Assembly (NCBI RefSeq): GCF_026427355.1
Contig: NZ_CP102664.1
Span: forward strand, 124,001-188,000
DNA: 64,000 nucleotides
Direction of reading: 5' to 3'
Source: Sphingobium sp. JS3065
Lineage (GTDB): Bacteria; Pseudomonadota; Alphaproteobacteria; Sphingomonadales; Sphingomonadaceae
The notes under the pieces were generated by a model. The model had not been told where the DNA came from. It was given only the letters and a program-made list of their open reading frames with translations, and made no database searches. This document shows, in pieces, positions 36,236-44,672 of the stretch; positions within the stretch are counted from its first letter, which is position 1; each line of letters opens with the position of its first letter. A program made the translations under genes and the position numbers.

Positions 36236-37034
36236 CCGCGAAGAAGACGTGGCGCAGCGCCTTGGACTGGTCGCCGTTCATGAGCTGCGTGAACAGGGCG
36301 CGTTCCTTGAACTGGCCCTGGTCGAGCGGCAGTTCGGTCGCCGCCTTCACCGCTTCGATGCACGCCTTGGGCGCGTCCAGCGCACCGATCTTGCGCTTGT
36401 TATTCTCGGCGAAGCGTTCGAACACGTCGGCCGTCGCTGATGCGGCCAGGTCGCCCGTGCGGCGCGGGCCATCGACGGTGCGGGCGATGGCGATGGCTTC
36501 CGCCGCGAGTTAGTCCTGTTCGGCGAGCTTGTCGATCAGGCCCAGTTCCGCGCCCTTGGCTGCCGGGATGGGACTGCCCGACACGATCATCTCCAGCGCC
36601 GCCTCTACCCCGATCAGGCGCGGAAGCCGCTGCGTCCCGCCCGCGCCGGGCAGCAGGCCCAGGCTCACCTCCGGCAGGCCCAGCTTCGTTTCCGGCGTCG
36701 CGATCCGGTAGTGACAGCCCAGGGCGACCTCCAGCCCGCCGCCCAGCGCCAGCCCATGGATCGCGGCGACGACAGGCTTGGCGCTTGCCTCGATGGCGTC
36801 CACGACCTGGGGCAGGCCGGGTTCAGCGAAGGGCTTGCCGAATTCGGTGATGTCCGCGCCGCCCGAAAACAGCTTGCCGTCGCCCCGGATCACGATCGCC
36901 CTCACCGCCGGATCGGCCTGCGCATCGGCGATGGCCTGGGCCAACCCCTGACGAACGCCGAAGCCGAGCGCGTTCACCGGGGAGTTGTTCATCACGATTT
37001 CGAGGATGTCGCCGTGAAGTTGGGTTTCGATCAT
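36225..37034 (-). pseudogene. FadB/FadJ-like enoyl-CoA hydratase part, truncated and with an ochre codon
   Basis: The crotonase domain is complete ([29 protein letters not shown] oxyanion, [40 protein letters not shown]) but TAA stands at 36510-36512 after DKLAEQD. The frame continues LAAEAIAIARTVDGPRRTGD, FERFAENNKRKIGALDAPKA and FTQLMNGDQSKALRHVFFAE, the linker before the 3-hydroxyacyl-CoA dehydrogenase domain, which is missing. A short crotonase-only protein of 174 residues might still be made. Confidence 0.8.
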
Positions 37035-37129
37035 GGAAGCCTCTCGTCAGAATATCGTCTTGCCGGGCGCGCAGGGCGTGGCGAAGATGCCGTCCGGCGC
37101 ATGGCCGGTTTCGCCGGAAAAGCGCATCG

Positions 37130-37906
37130 TCAAAGGCCGCCCTTGATGGTGAAACCGCCGTCGACCACCAGCCCCTGCCCGGTCATATAGGCCGAGGCTT
37201 TGGAGGCGAGGAAAACGGCGGTGCCCGCTATCTCCTCCGGTTCCCCGATCCGACCCAGCGGCGTCGCCCGTTGCAGCGCCGCCTCGGCCTTCGGGTCTTC
37301 CCAGAGGGCGCGCGCGAAATCGGTGCGGATGACGCCCGGCGCGATGGCGTTGATGCGGACATTATGGGGACCGAACTCGATTGCCAGGTTGCGCACGAGC
37401 TGGAAATCCGCCGCCTTCGAGACATTATAGGCGCCGATCACGTCGGAACCGATCAGCCCCCCGATAGAGGAGATGATGATGATCGATCCGTCGCGGCGCG
37501 CCATCATCTCCGGCGCGACCATCGATATCAGCCAATGATTGGCCAGGACATTATTGTCGAAGATCTTGCGGAACTGATCGTCGCTGATCCCCGCCATCGG
37601 GCCATAATAGGGATTGGAGGCGGCGTTGCAGACGAGCAGGTCGATACGCCCCAGCCTTTCCCTGGTCTCTGCGACCATCGCCTCCAGGGCGGCCTTGTCC
37701 GAAATGCTGGCCGCTATGGCGATTGTCCGTTCCTCCCCATAGGTGGCGTTGATGGCGTCGGCGACCGCCTGGCAGGCCGGTTGCTTGCGGCTGGAGATCA
37801 CGACGTGCGCCCCGGCCGCCGCATAGGCTTCCGCGATGGCGCGCCCGATGCCGCGTGAAGAGCCGGTGACGATGGCGACCTTACCGGTCAGGTCGAACAG
37901 GTTCAT
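37130..37906 (-). CDS. SDR family oxidoreductase
   Basis: 258 residues. TGxxxGIG as VTGSSRGIGRAIA, Arg-rich adenine pocket (VVISSRKQ) favouring NADPH, CNAASNPYYGPM, active site IIISSIGG and YNVSKAADFQL, and EIAGTAVFLASKASAYMTGQ near the C-terminus. The NPYYGP and DNNVLANHWL elements match SDRs annotated as acetoin/glucose or 3-oxoacyl-type dehydrogenases linked to acyl-CoA metabolism. Start MNLFDL at 37906. It lies upstream of the broken beta-oxidation gene on the same strand. Confidence 0.87.
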   Translation of the reverse strand: MNLFDLTGKVAIVTGSSRGIGRAIAEAYAAAGAHVVISSRKQPACQAVADAINATYGEERTIAIAASISDKAALEAMVAETRERLGRIDLLVCNAASNPYYGPMAGISDDQFRKIFDNNVLANHWLISMVAPEMMARRDGSIIIISSIGGLIGSDVIGAYNVSKAADFQLVRNLAIEFGPHNVRINAIAPGVIRTDFARALWEDPKAEAALQRATPLGRIGEPEEIAGTAVFLASKASAYMTGQGLVVDGGFTIKGGL

Positions 37907-38099
37907 GCGAATGTCTTCTCCTGGCAAGGGGGCGCCCGCCTTGCCTGTGCTGGTCCATGCGGCGCGGTCGAAGGCTTCAGCTTCTCGGTCATGGCGCGCC
38001 TCCCCCCGTCCGTCCACCTGGGTCTTGAACATACCAATGATTCGAAAACGACGATTTCAATCCCTCATACCGCCGCTCTGGTCTGACAAATAGGGGCCG

Positions 38100-38516
38100 T
38101 CAGCTACGGCCGTGGATCGAGAATTCCGACATCGTCTGGATGAGTGCTTCGATCCCCTCATCCCCATTTTCCAGCGCGTCGCTCAGGGCGCGTTCCACGA
38201 TATCCGCGACGAAATGGGAGGGGCCGGCATAGGCGAGGGACCAGGTGACGAAGCGGCGGTGGGCATATTCGCCCGACGCGATGGTGCGGACATCCCCATG
38301 CCGCGAATCCCGCAGGATAGCTGCCTTGATCTCTTCGATGGCGGGCGGCGCCCCTTCCAGATATTGGGCGAAGCGGCGGCCGGTGAACAGGAGCGAGCCA
38401 GTCACCTCCAGCGAACGGTTGCGGGGGATCGAAACGGTGACGATATCCCGGATGCACTCTTCGATATCGATCGCGTCCAACCGGCTCGTGCTGATGTAGG
38501 ACCATCGGGCGAGCAT
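38100..38516 (-). CDS. BLUF-domain blue-light photoreceptor
   Basis: 138 residues, essentially one BLUF domain. FAD-site residues are visible: Tyr7 in RWSYIS, Asn33 in PRNRSLEVTG and Gln51 in RFAQYLEG, with the N-Q spacing of 18 seen in AppA-type domains. No output domain is fused, so it must signal through partner proteins. Start at 38516; longer frames add non-BLUF sequence. It is divergent from a double-PilZ protein (228 bp between starts), which points at cyclic-di-GMP or motility output (inference). Confidence 0.88.
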   Translation of the reverse strand: MLARWSYISTSRLDAIDIEECIRDIVTVSIPRNRSLEVTGSLLFTGRRFAQYLEGAPPAIEEIKAAILRDSRHGDVRTIASGEYAHRRFVTWSLAYAGPSHFVADIVERALSDALENGDEGIEALIQTMSEFSIHGRS

Positions 38517-38743
38517 GGGATGGATGATGCCCTTTGTAGGAGAAAAGTAAAGTTGTTCGGGATTGGTTAAGGTGGATCGCGCGATGGACTGGAAATGCGC
38601 CCCGCCCATAAATAAGAACGCCTCGCCCGGGAATAGAAACCGCCGCCGGTAAATTTTAGAGGGGGAGGGTTAACGAATATATTCCGCCGGTTACCGTAAG
38701 ACTACCCGTCAGGCCCCTAACGTGCGGGTAAGAGGCTGCTTTT

Positions 38744-39358
38744 ATGGATTTTCCCGATTTGCGGGAAAGCTATATGGCCAATCAGATAAGCAAGCTGGCG
38801 GATGACGAGAGGGGGATGATGGAAAAGCGCCGTCACCCGCGGCAGACCGTGTTCAAGACAGCGCTGCTCTATCCCATTCTCGAAGAAGCGAACCTCTCCG
38901 TCGACAATATATCGCGTGCGGGGCTGAGCGGCCGGTGCGCGGTGTCGCTGTGCCTGCATCAGCAAATTCATGTCAGTTTCGACGAGGCCAGTTTCCGCAC
39001 GGCCGAGGTCCGCTGGATCAACGGTTCCAGATGCGGCCTTCTGCTGGAGGAGCCGTTGCCCTGGGTTCCCGGCGAGGAACCCGATGCGAACGCCACGCCC
39101 GAAAAATTCGAACCGCGCGGTCAGCGCTTGAACGTCAATTTCTTCGCGACCCTGGTGACGTCGGCACCCGTATTGATCGGCACGATCCGCAACATGTCGG
39201 TGGAAGGCATGATGATCGAGGTGGGCGCCGGCGTGAGCGAAGGAACGCGGCTGCTTGTGAAGGCCAGGGGCGTGGATGTACGGATGGGACGGGTTCAGTG
39301 GTCGAGCGGCGGGATGATCGGGGTCTTCTTCGAACCGCGCCGCATGGCCGCGAATTGA
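38744..39358 (+). CDS. Tandem PilZ-domain protein (c-di-GMP binding)
   Basis: 204 residues carrying two PilZ-like units. Unit 1: RRHPRQ (residues ~28-33) and DNISRAGLSG; unit 2: RGQRLNVNFF and RNMSVEGMMIE with RMGRVQWSSGGMIGVFFEP. The RxxxR plus (D/N)xSxxG pattern binds cyclic di-GMP, best conserved in unit 1. No membrane segment. Divergent to the BLUF gene and followed by a FixJ-like regulator, so the three may form one sensory module. Confidence 0.8.
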   Translation: MDFPDLRESYMANQISKLADDERGMMEKRRHPRQTVFKTALLYPILEEANLSVDNISRAGLSGRCAVSLCLHQQIHVSFDEASFRTAEVRWINGSRCGLLLEEPLPWVPGEEPDANATPEKFEPRGQRLNVNFFATLVTSAPVLIGTIRNMSVEGMMIEVGAGVSEGTRLLVKARGVDVRMGRVQWSSGGMIGVFFEPRRMAAN

Positions 39359-39441
39359 GGTTGGCGAAAAGAAAAGGATCGGTACCGAAACTATTTTACG
39401 CCCCGCGCGTTGGGGGAAGGTGATAGTGGCGGCAATTGACT

Positions 39442-40053
39442 ATGAACCCAGCATGCCCAGTCTATATAGTCGATCACGACAGCAAGACGCGCCAATATCT
39501 GGTGGGCGTTTTGCGGCGGGAGGGGTTTGAGCCGACCCCCTTTTCCTGCGGCGCGGACTTTGTGGAATCGCTGGATTTCCTGCCCCCCGGCATTGCGCTG
39601 TTGGAACTGCGCCTGTCGGATCGGAGCGGCCTGGAAGTGCAGGAGGAGATTTTGTCCCGGCGGCTGGACATTCCCGTGATCATGATGAGCGCGTCGGGCG
39701 ACATTCCGACGGCGGTGGACGTCATCAAGCGGGGAGCGGTCGATTTTCTGGAAAAGCCCTTCGCGGAAAGTCTGATTTTCAAGATGCTCGCCAATGTCCA
39801 GCCCATATTGGAGCGGCGGATCGACATCCAGCGGCGGAGGGAAGTCGCGGCGGCGCATCTGGAAAGCCTGACGAAAAGGGAGCGGGATATCGTACGGGCG
39901 CTGGGGTCCAACGGCAGCAACCGGGACGTGGCGAACGCGCTTCAAATCAGCGTCAGAACGGTCGAAATGCATCGCGCCAGCATCATGAAAAAATTCGGCG
40001 TGAAGAAATTCTCGGAAATCATCCTTGCGCTTCCGGAATCTGGATTGCCCTGA
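39442..40053 (+). CDS. FixJ/NarL-type response regulator with Glu at the phosphorylation site
   Basis: 203 residues: receiver (1-120) and LuxR-type HTH (140-200; LTKRERDIVRALGSNGSNRD, VANALQISVRTVEMHRASIM). Aligned to FixJ, the phospho-acceptor Asp is Glu55 (ALLELRLSDRSG), the second acidic-pocket residue is His12 (IVDHDSK), while Ser83 and Lys105 (FLEKPF) are kept. Asp-to-Glu often mimics the phosphorylated state, so this regulator may be active without a kinase. Start ATG 39442. No histidine kinase is adjacent. Confidence 0.85.
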   Translation: MNPACPVYIVDHDSKTRQYLVGVLRREGFEPTPFSCGADFVESLDFLPPGIALLELRLSDRSGLEVQEEILSRRLDIPVIMMSASGDIPTAVDVIKRGAVDFLEKPFAESLIFKMLANVQPILERRIDIQRRREVAAAHLESLTKRERDIVRALGSNGSNRDVANALQISVRTVEMHRASIMKKFGVKKFSEIILALPESGLP

Positions 40054-40107
40054 TCGTGAAATGAGTGAAATCCCGCTCTGCCATCATTCAATATAATTGG
40101 ATTGGTA

Positions 40108-40386
40108 ATGACGAAATTTGATGTTCCCAGCCCGACATTCGGGCACGGGATTGTCAGGAAGAAATGGACCGACCTCAGAGATTCATCTGACAATCAGACA
40201 TCGCCTATGTTCAGGCCATGGTTAACATCAAAAAAACCAGAAAAAGACCGCGCCTTATATAGCGATGATTATGACGAATATTTCAAATCGAAAGAGGAAT
40301 GCGAAAAGATAATAGACCGGTACAAGAGAATACAAGAGGCCTTCATGGCTGCCGTAGATGAGGACCAGGTGGACCGCTTGTGCTGA
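40108..40386 (+). CDS. Hypothetical protein
   Basis: 92 residues, hydrophilic and charged (RALYSDDYDEYFKSKEECEK, KIIDRYKRIQEAF), with lower GC than its neighbours. No family recognised. The C-terminal half looks helical. Its last 44 bp overlap the convergent alpha-glucosidase 3' end, which slightly weakens the call. Confidence 0.5.
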   Translation: MTKFDVPSPTFGHGIVRKKWTDLRDSSDNQTSPMFRPWLTSKKPEKDRALYSDDYDEYFKSKEECEKIIDRYKRIQEAFMAAVDEDQVDRLC

Positions 40387-41962
40387 CGCATGCGCCCTTG
40401 GCGGGGAAGCGCCAAGCCTCCACCCCACCCGTGGACAGCAGAATGTTCCAATGATCATCCGGCTTCCATGTCACGGGCTTCTCGCCAAGATTGAAGACGC
40501 ATAGCAGCCGTTCGCCTTCATGCACCCGTTCGAAGGCCAGCAATTCCTCTGGCGTCTCCAGGAAGTCCATGGCGCCAACACGCAGAGCAGGCGATCCATT
40601 GCGCAACGCCAGCACCCGCCGCGTCCAATGCAGCAGTGAATCCGGCCGCGCTTCCTGCACATCCACGGCCAGCGCCCGATGCGCTTCCCCGACCGGCAGC
40701 CACGGCTTGGCCTCCGAAAAACCCAGATAGGGCGCATCCGACCGCCATGGCATCGGCGTCCGCGCTCCATCGCGGGAAAGGGTCAATGGCCAGTTGGCGA
40801 TGGCTTCGGGATCCTGCAAATCCTCGAACGCGATATCGACCTGCGGCAGCCCCAGTTCCTCGCCATAATATAGGAAGATATTGCCGCGCAGACAGGCCAG
40901 CAGCAGCATCTTCATCCGGCAATAGGCGTCCGCGTCCTTCCCCTTGGCCCAGCGCGACACCGCACGCGGGGCATCGTGATTTTCGAACGCCCAGCTCGGC
41001 CAGCCGGCATGGGTTTCGGCAGGCCATTTGACGAGCGCCGCCTTGAGGAACTCCGCCGTCAATTCCGGCGCATAGAGGAAATCGAAGCCATAGGCCGTAT
41101 TCAGCCTGCTGTCCCCCTGCGTAAAGGATTTCATCTCCCTTTCGCTTTCCGCACCGCCGACTTCGGCCACGGTGAAGCGATCCCGATATTCATCGAACAC
41201 TTGCCGCACCTTTTCCAGGAACAGCGGAATGTCCGGATGGCTCTGGCTGTATTTCTTGATCTGGAAGTCGAAGGGGCGCGTGCGCGCCTTGCCGTCATCC
41301 GGCGCGGGCGGATTGTCCCGCAGCCTGGGGTCGTGCATCGAATGGTTGATCGCGTCGATGCGGAATCCGTCCACGCCCCGGTCCAGCCAGAATCGGATGA
41401 TGTCGAACACGCTATCCTGCACGTCGGGACGATGCAGATGCAATTGCGGCTGTTGCGCCAGGAACTGGTGCATATAATATTGGCCGCGCCGCGCGTCCCA
41501 GGTCCAGGCCGGGCCGCCGAACACCGACTGCCAGTTGTTGGGCGGGGAGCCGTCCGGCTTGGGATCGGCCCAGACATACCAGTCCGCCTTGGGATTGTCG
41601 CGGCTGGAGCGGCTTTCGATGAACCAGCGATGTTCGTCGGACGTATGCGCCCACACCTGATCGACGATGATGCGCAGGCCCAGGCCATGCGCCCGCGCCA
41701 CCAATGCGTCGAAATCCTCCAGCGTGCCGAAGATCGGATCGACGTCGCAATAATCCGATACGTCATAGCCGAAGTCCCGCATCGGACTCTTGAAGAAGGG
41801 GGACAGCCAGATCGCGTCCACCCCCAGCGATGCCACATAGGGCAGATGGGCGGTGATGCCCTTCAGGTCGCCGATGCCGTCGCCATTGGAGTCGGCGAAG
41901 CTGCGGGGATAAATCTGGTAGATGGCGGCGCCGCGCCACCAGGGCAGGGGGGTGTCGGTCAT
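40343..41962 (-). CDS. Alpha-glucosidase (GH13)
   Basis: 539 residues, GH13 (beta/alpha)8 barrel close to alpha-glucosidases of subfamily 23. Region I DQVWAHTSDEH, nucleophile in VDGFRIDAINH (Asp), acid/base in FTVAEVGG (Glu), and transition-state stabiliser in AFENHDAPR. The N-terminus WWRGAAIYQIYPRSFADSNG and DGIGDLKGI is canonical. No signal peptide, so it hydrolyses alpha-glucosides (maltose, isomaltose or sucrose type) in the cytoplasm. Confidence 0.92.
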   Translation of the reverse strand: MTDTPLPWWRGAAIYQIYPRSFADSNGDGIGDLKGITAHLPYVASLGVDAIWLSPFFKSPMRDFGYDVSDYCDVDPIFGTLEDFDALVARAHGLGLRIIVDQVWAHTSDEHRWFIESRSSRDNPKADWYVWADPKPDGSPPNNWQSVFGGPAWTWDARRGQYYMHQFLAQQPQLHLHRPDVQDSVFDIIRFWLDRGVDGFRIDAINHSMHDPRLRDNPPAPDDGKARTRPFDFQIKKYSQSHPDIPLFLEKVRQVFDEYRDRFTVAEVGGAESEREMKSFTQGDSRLNTAYGFDFLYAPELTAEFLKAALVKWPAETHAGWPSWAFENHDAPRAVSRWAKGKDADAYCRMKMLLLACLRGNIFLYYGEELGLPQVDIAFEDLQDPEAIANWPLTLSRDGARTPMPWRSDAPYLGFSEAKPWLPVGEAHRALAVDVQEARPDSLLHWTRRVLALRNGSPALRVGAMDFLETPEELLAFERVHEGERLLCVFNLGEKPVTWKPDDHWNILLSTGGVEAWRFPAKGACVSTSGPPGPHLRQP

Positions 41963-42094
41963 TCCTGTCTTCTGGCTTGAATGCAGCGGCTTTCATAGGG
42001 GTCTCATGCGGCCCGCATCCAGCCGACCGCACTTGTTCCGCACGCCCCTGCGCACCATATCCATGACGCAGCATGTCATGCAGCGAGGCGAGCC

Positions 42095-42337
42095 ATGGAA
42101 AAGCGGCTACTCCAGATCGAGAAAGCCTGGGAACAGGCGCTCGGCGATATTTTCCAGCCCTATGTCGACCTGAAACGCGAACCGACGGCAAAGGCCATGG
42201 AGGCCTTCCGCGCCGTTCTCGGATCATCCAGCGACAACGATATCCGCCGCCACATCGCCCGGACGGCGGCGCGGCAGGGATCGACTTTCCTCAGCCGCTA
42301 TCTGGTCGAGGAAGACTGGCGGCGGCCAAGCGCCTAG
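42095..42337 (+). CDS. Small hypothetical protein
   Basis: 80 residues, charged and helical (MEKRLLQIEKAWEQALGDIF, AMEAFRAVLGSSSDNDIRRH). No recognised domain. ATG follows GAGGCGAG. Stands alone between the divergent alpha-glucosidase and repeat-rich DNA. Confidence 0.55.
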   Translation: MEKRLLQIEKAWEQALGDIFQPYVDLKREPTAKAMEAFRAVLGSSSDNDIRRHIARTAARQGSTFLSRYLVEEDWRRPSA

Positions 42338-42398
42338 AGCGATTTCCAGTCAGATGGCATCATCTGACGTTTAAGAAATCGCGGTAAAACAAAGGAAT

Positions 42399-42438
42399 AG
42401 AGCGGTCGATCTGATTCAATCAGATCGAAAACCGCTCT
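42399..42438. repeat. Nested palindrome
   Basis: AGAGCGGT (42399-42406), CGATCTGATT (42407-42416), AATCAGATCG (42418-42427) and ACCGCTCT (42431-42438) form one long dyad. This motif type recurs between genes in many alphaproteobacterial genomes. Function unknown; could be a bidirectional terminator. Confidence 0.7.
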
Positions 42439-42548
42439 AGAGCAGCCATATGAAAGGGTATAGGGCGGGTTAACAGCATTGTCCTTAGGACGGCATGGAC
42501 AAATTCAGGGCTTCCCTGACCGACCGATTTGGGTGGTTCTAAAACATT

Positions 42549-42669
42549 CCCCCTCCCGCTTGCGGGAGGGGGCAGGGGAGGGGCGAGCGCAGCGAGCATC
42601 GGCCTTGTCCACAAAGAGCGGCGTTGAATGGACAGGCCCTCCCCTAACCCCTCCCGCAAGCGGGAAGGG
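42549..42669. repeat. GC-rich repeat pair in inverse orientation
   Basis: CCCCCTCCCGC-tt-GCGGGAGGGGG (42549-42572) is a strong hairpin; a second CCTCCCGCAAGCGGGAAGGG copy lies at about 42649-42669 in inverse orientation, each next to a CCCCTAACCCC/GGCAGGGGAGGGG tract. A common sphingomonad and caulobacter intergenic repeat type. Confidence 0.7.
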
Positions 42670-42721
42670 AACTATGATCGCTCATGTCTTGGATTGGCCA
42701 TTTCAAACCTCAACGTAGACC

Positions 42722-42920
42722 AATAGGTAACCCAAAAACAACAGCCTCCCCAAAAAACATCCTATTCCTCGACAACCGCCTCCTTTCGCCCTGTCCTATT
42801 CCGCCTCCACCACTTACCCCGCTCACCTCTTTGAAACGTCCGATAAAAACCCGCTTCGCCCACGCGCGCCCAGGCACGCGCGCGCATACACTGTGAACTT
42901 CGACGCAAAACCGCCATTTC
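42722..42920 (+). repeat. Intergenic repeat, copy 2 (left bracket of the oxidase operon)
   Basis: About 200 bp similar throughout to the reverse complement of 47952-48152. Shared blocks in order are AATAGGT, AAAAAACATCCTATTCCTC, CCTGTCCTATTC, CTTTGAAACGTCCGA, the GCGCGC hairpin and GTGAACTTCGACG. The last part also matches copy 1 (1-85). It ends just past the cytochrome c stop. Confidence 0.8.
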
Positions 42921-42954
42921 TTGACGTTCCGGATGCGCCACGCAGCCTATGCCG

Positions 42955-43626
42955 CTACCGTGCGGCAATCGCCTTGGGCTGCGGCAAAGGCGGCGCTCCC
43001 GATCCCAAGGTCGCCAGATATTTGATCACCGCCGCCCGATCCTCCGGCTTGCGCAATCCGGCGAAGCTCATCTTCGTCCCCGGCACCACGCGCCCAGGCG
43101 AGCCCAGAAATTCGAATAGCACGCCATAATCCCAACTCCCGCGATGCCCCTTCATGGCGGGCGAATAGGCAAAGCCCGCATGGCTCGCCACGGGCCGTCC
43201 CACGATGCCCCATAAATTCGGCCCGATCCGATTGGGTCCGCCCTGGGTGAAGTCATGACAACTTGCGCAAAGCTGCAGTTTCTGCTTCCCCACACCGGCG
43301 TCGGCGCTGGCGAGCAAAGTGCCCAGATCGGGTGGCGGGGCCGCCACCACAGCGCCACCAGCCACAGGCAGCGGCGCCCTCCCGCGCATGTCCCGGTGAT
43401 AGGCGATCACCCGGCTGCCTTCCCCCGGCTCGCTGAAACTGGCGGGCCAGTCGCGCTGGACAGAGGCCATGTCCACGCGCGGCGGCATCTCATCCGTCGG
43501 CTTATAGGCCAGTTCCCCCGGCCTCACCCGCGTATAGAGCTTGTCGCTGAACCAGCCGAGGCCCAGCACGGAGACCGCCGCCCCCGCGACGCACAGTCCC
43601 ACCGCAATCCCGCGCATCCGGCCCAT
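42955..43626 (-). CDS. Membrane-anchored cytochrome c
   Basis: 223 residues: an uncleaved N-terminal anchor (GIAVGLCVAGAAVSVLGLGW), a ~100-residue linker and a class I cytochrome c domain with CASCHDF heme motif and GTKMSFAGLRKPEDRAAVIK carrying the axial Met. It is a CycM/c552-like electron carrier to the oxidase. Last gene of the cox operon (3 bp after subunit IV). Attachment of heme needs the CcmAB system found at 28310-29559. Confidence 0.9.
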   Translation of the reverse strand: MGRMRGIAVGLCVAGAAVSVLGLGWFSDKLYTRVRPGELAYKPTDEMPPRVDMASVQRDWPASFSEPGEGSRVIAYHRDMRGRAPLPVAGGAVVAAPPPDLGTLLASADAGVGKQKLQLCASCHDFTQGGPNRIGPNLWGIVGRPVASHAGFAYSPAMKGHRGSWDYGVLFEFLGSPGRVVPGTKMSFAGLRKPEDRAAVIKYLATLGSGAPPLPQPKAIAAR

Positions 43627-43629
43627 GGC

Positions 43630-43977
43630 TCAACCCCCTCCGCCCATGAAGATGGCGCGGGTCCAGAAGGCGTAATTCGCCTCTATCGTCATGATCCGCA
43701 CCAGCACCAGCAGCACCAGCGGCGGCACCAATATCGCATAGATCAGCGACAGCCGCTCCCAGGCCAGATGCATGAAGATCGACAGGATCAGCCCGGCCTT
43801 CAGCAGCATGAAGATGATGATCAGCATCCAGCGCACGATCCCCTGCACATGCATGTAATCGACCAGATAAGACATGGCGCTGAGCAGGAACAGCAACCCC
43901 CAGACCTTGAGGTAGAGGCTGATCGGATGCTGTTGGCCCTCATGGGCTGCTGCCTTGTCCTGCATGACGGTCCTCAC
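43630..43977 (-). CDS. Cytochrome c oxidase subunit IV family protein
   Basis: 115 residues with three membrane helices (YLKVWGLLFLLSAMSYLVDY, RWMLIIIFMLLKAGLILSIF, LSLIYAILVPPLVLLVLVRI) and the MHL box of bacterial COX4. Small subunit that stabilises heme-copper oxidases. Its start overlaps the stop of subunit III (ATGA at 43974-43977). Confidence 0.87.
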   Translation of the reverse strand: MRTVMQDKAAAHEGQQHPISLYLKVWGLLFLLSAMSYLVDYMHVQGIVRWMLIIIFMLLKAGLILSIFMHLAWERLSLIYAILVPPLVLLVLVRIMTIEANYAFWTRAIFMGGGG

Positions 43978-44660
43978 CAGAGATAGAAAAAGGCGAAGAT
44001 GAACACCCAGACGAGATCGACGAAATGCCAGTAAAGCCCGGTGATCTCGACCGCCGAATAATCGCCCGCCTTGTCATAATGCCCCCGCGCCACTTTCGAC
44101 GCGATGATCAGCAGCAGGATGACGCCGCAGGTCACATGCAGGCCGTGGAAGCCGGTGATCATGAAGAAACTGGCGCCGAATTGCGGCGCGCCCATCGGAT
44201 TGCTCCAGGGGCGCACGCCCTCCTCGAAGATCAGCTTGCTCCATTCGAAGGCCTGCATGCCCAGGAAAGTCAGGCCGAACAAAGCCGTCAGCAGCATCAA
44301 GGCCGCCGTTTTGCGCCGGTTGCGCTGATATCCGAAATTGACGGCCATCGCCATGGTGCCGCTGGAACTGATCAATACGAAGGTCATGATCGCGATCAGG
44401 ACGAGCGGAATATCCTGCCCGCCGATATTCAGCGCGAACACTTCCGCCGTATTGGGCCAGGGCAGCACGGCGGAGGACCGAACGGTCATGTAACCGGTCA
44501 AAAAGCAGGAGAATATGAAGGTATCGCTCAGCAGGAAGATCCACATCATCGCCTTGCCCCAATGGGTATGGCGGAACACTTCCTGATCGGCGGACCAGTC
44601 GGACGCGATCTCCCGCAGGGTCGGGGCGATGACTTCCTTATCAATCATGCCTTGAGCCAT
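43974..44660 (-). CDS. Cytochrome c oxidase subunit III
   Basis: 228 residues with about five to six helices: HWGKAMMWIFLLSDTFIFSC, LISSSGTMAMAVNFGYQRNR, LTFLGMQAFEWSKLIFEEG, FFMITGFHGLHVTCGVILLL and VEITGLYWHFVDLVWVFIFA. The GxHGxHV and YWHFVDxVW motifs are diagnostic. Twelve bases separate it from the second subunit III gene upstream. Confidence 0.9.
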   Translation of the reverse strand: MAQGMIDKEVIAPTLREIASDWSADQEVFRHTHWGKAMMWIFLLSDTFIFSCFLTGYMTVRSSAVLPWPNTAEVFALNIGGQDIPLVLIAIMTFVLISSSGTMAMAVNFGYQRNRRKTAALMLLTALFGLTFLGMQAFEWSKLIFEEGVRPWSNPMGAPQFGASFFMITGFHGLHVTCGVILLLIIASKVARGHYDKAGDYSAVEITGLYWHFVDLVWVFIFAFFYLW

Positions 44661-44672
44661 GGTGACACATCC

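Noticed and set aside
37035..37129. Minus-strand 26-codon frame between the SDR and the broken beta-oxidation gene
   Set aside because: Too short and without similarity or a ribosome-binding site to support a gene.
42684..42896. Short plus-strand open frame over repeat copy 2
   Set aside because: Lies entirely in repeat DNA, Pro/Arg-rich, no ribosome-binding site.
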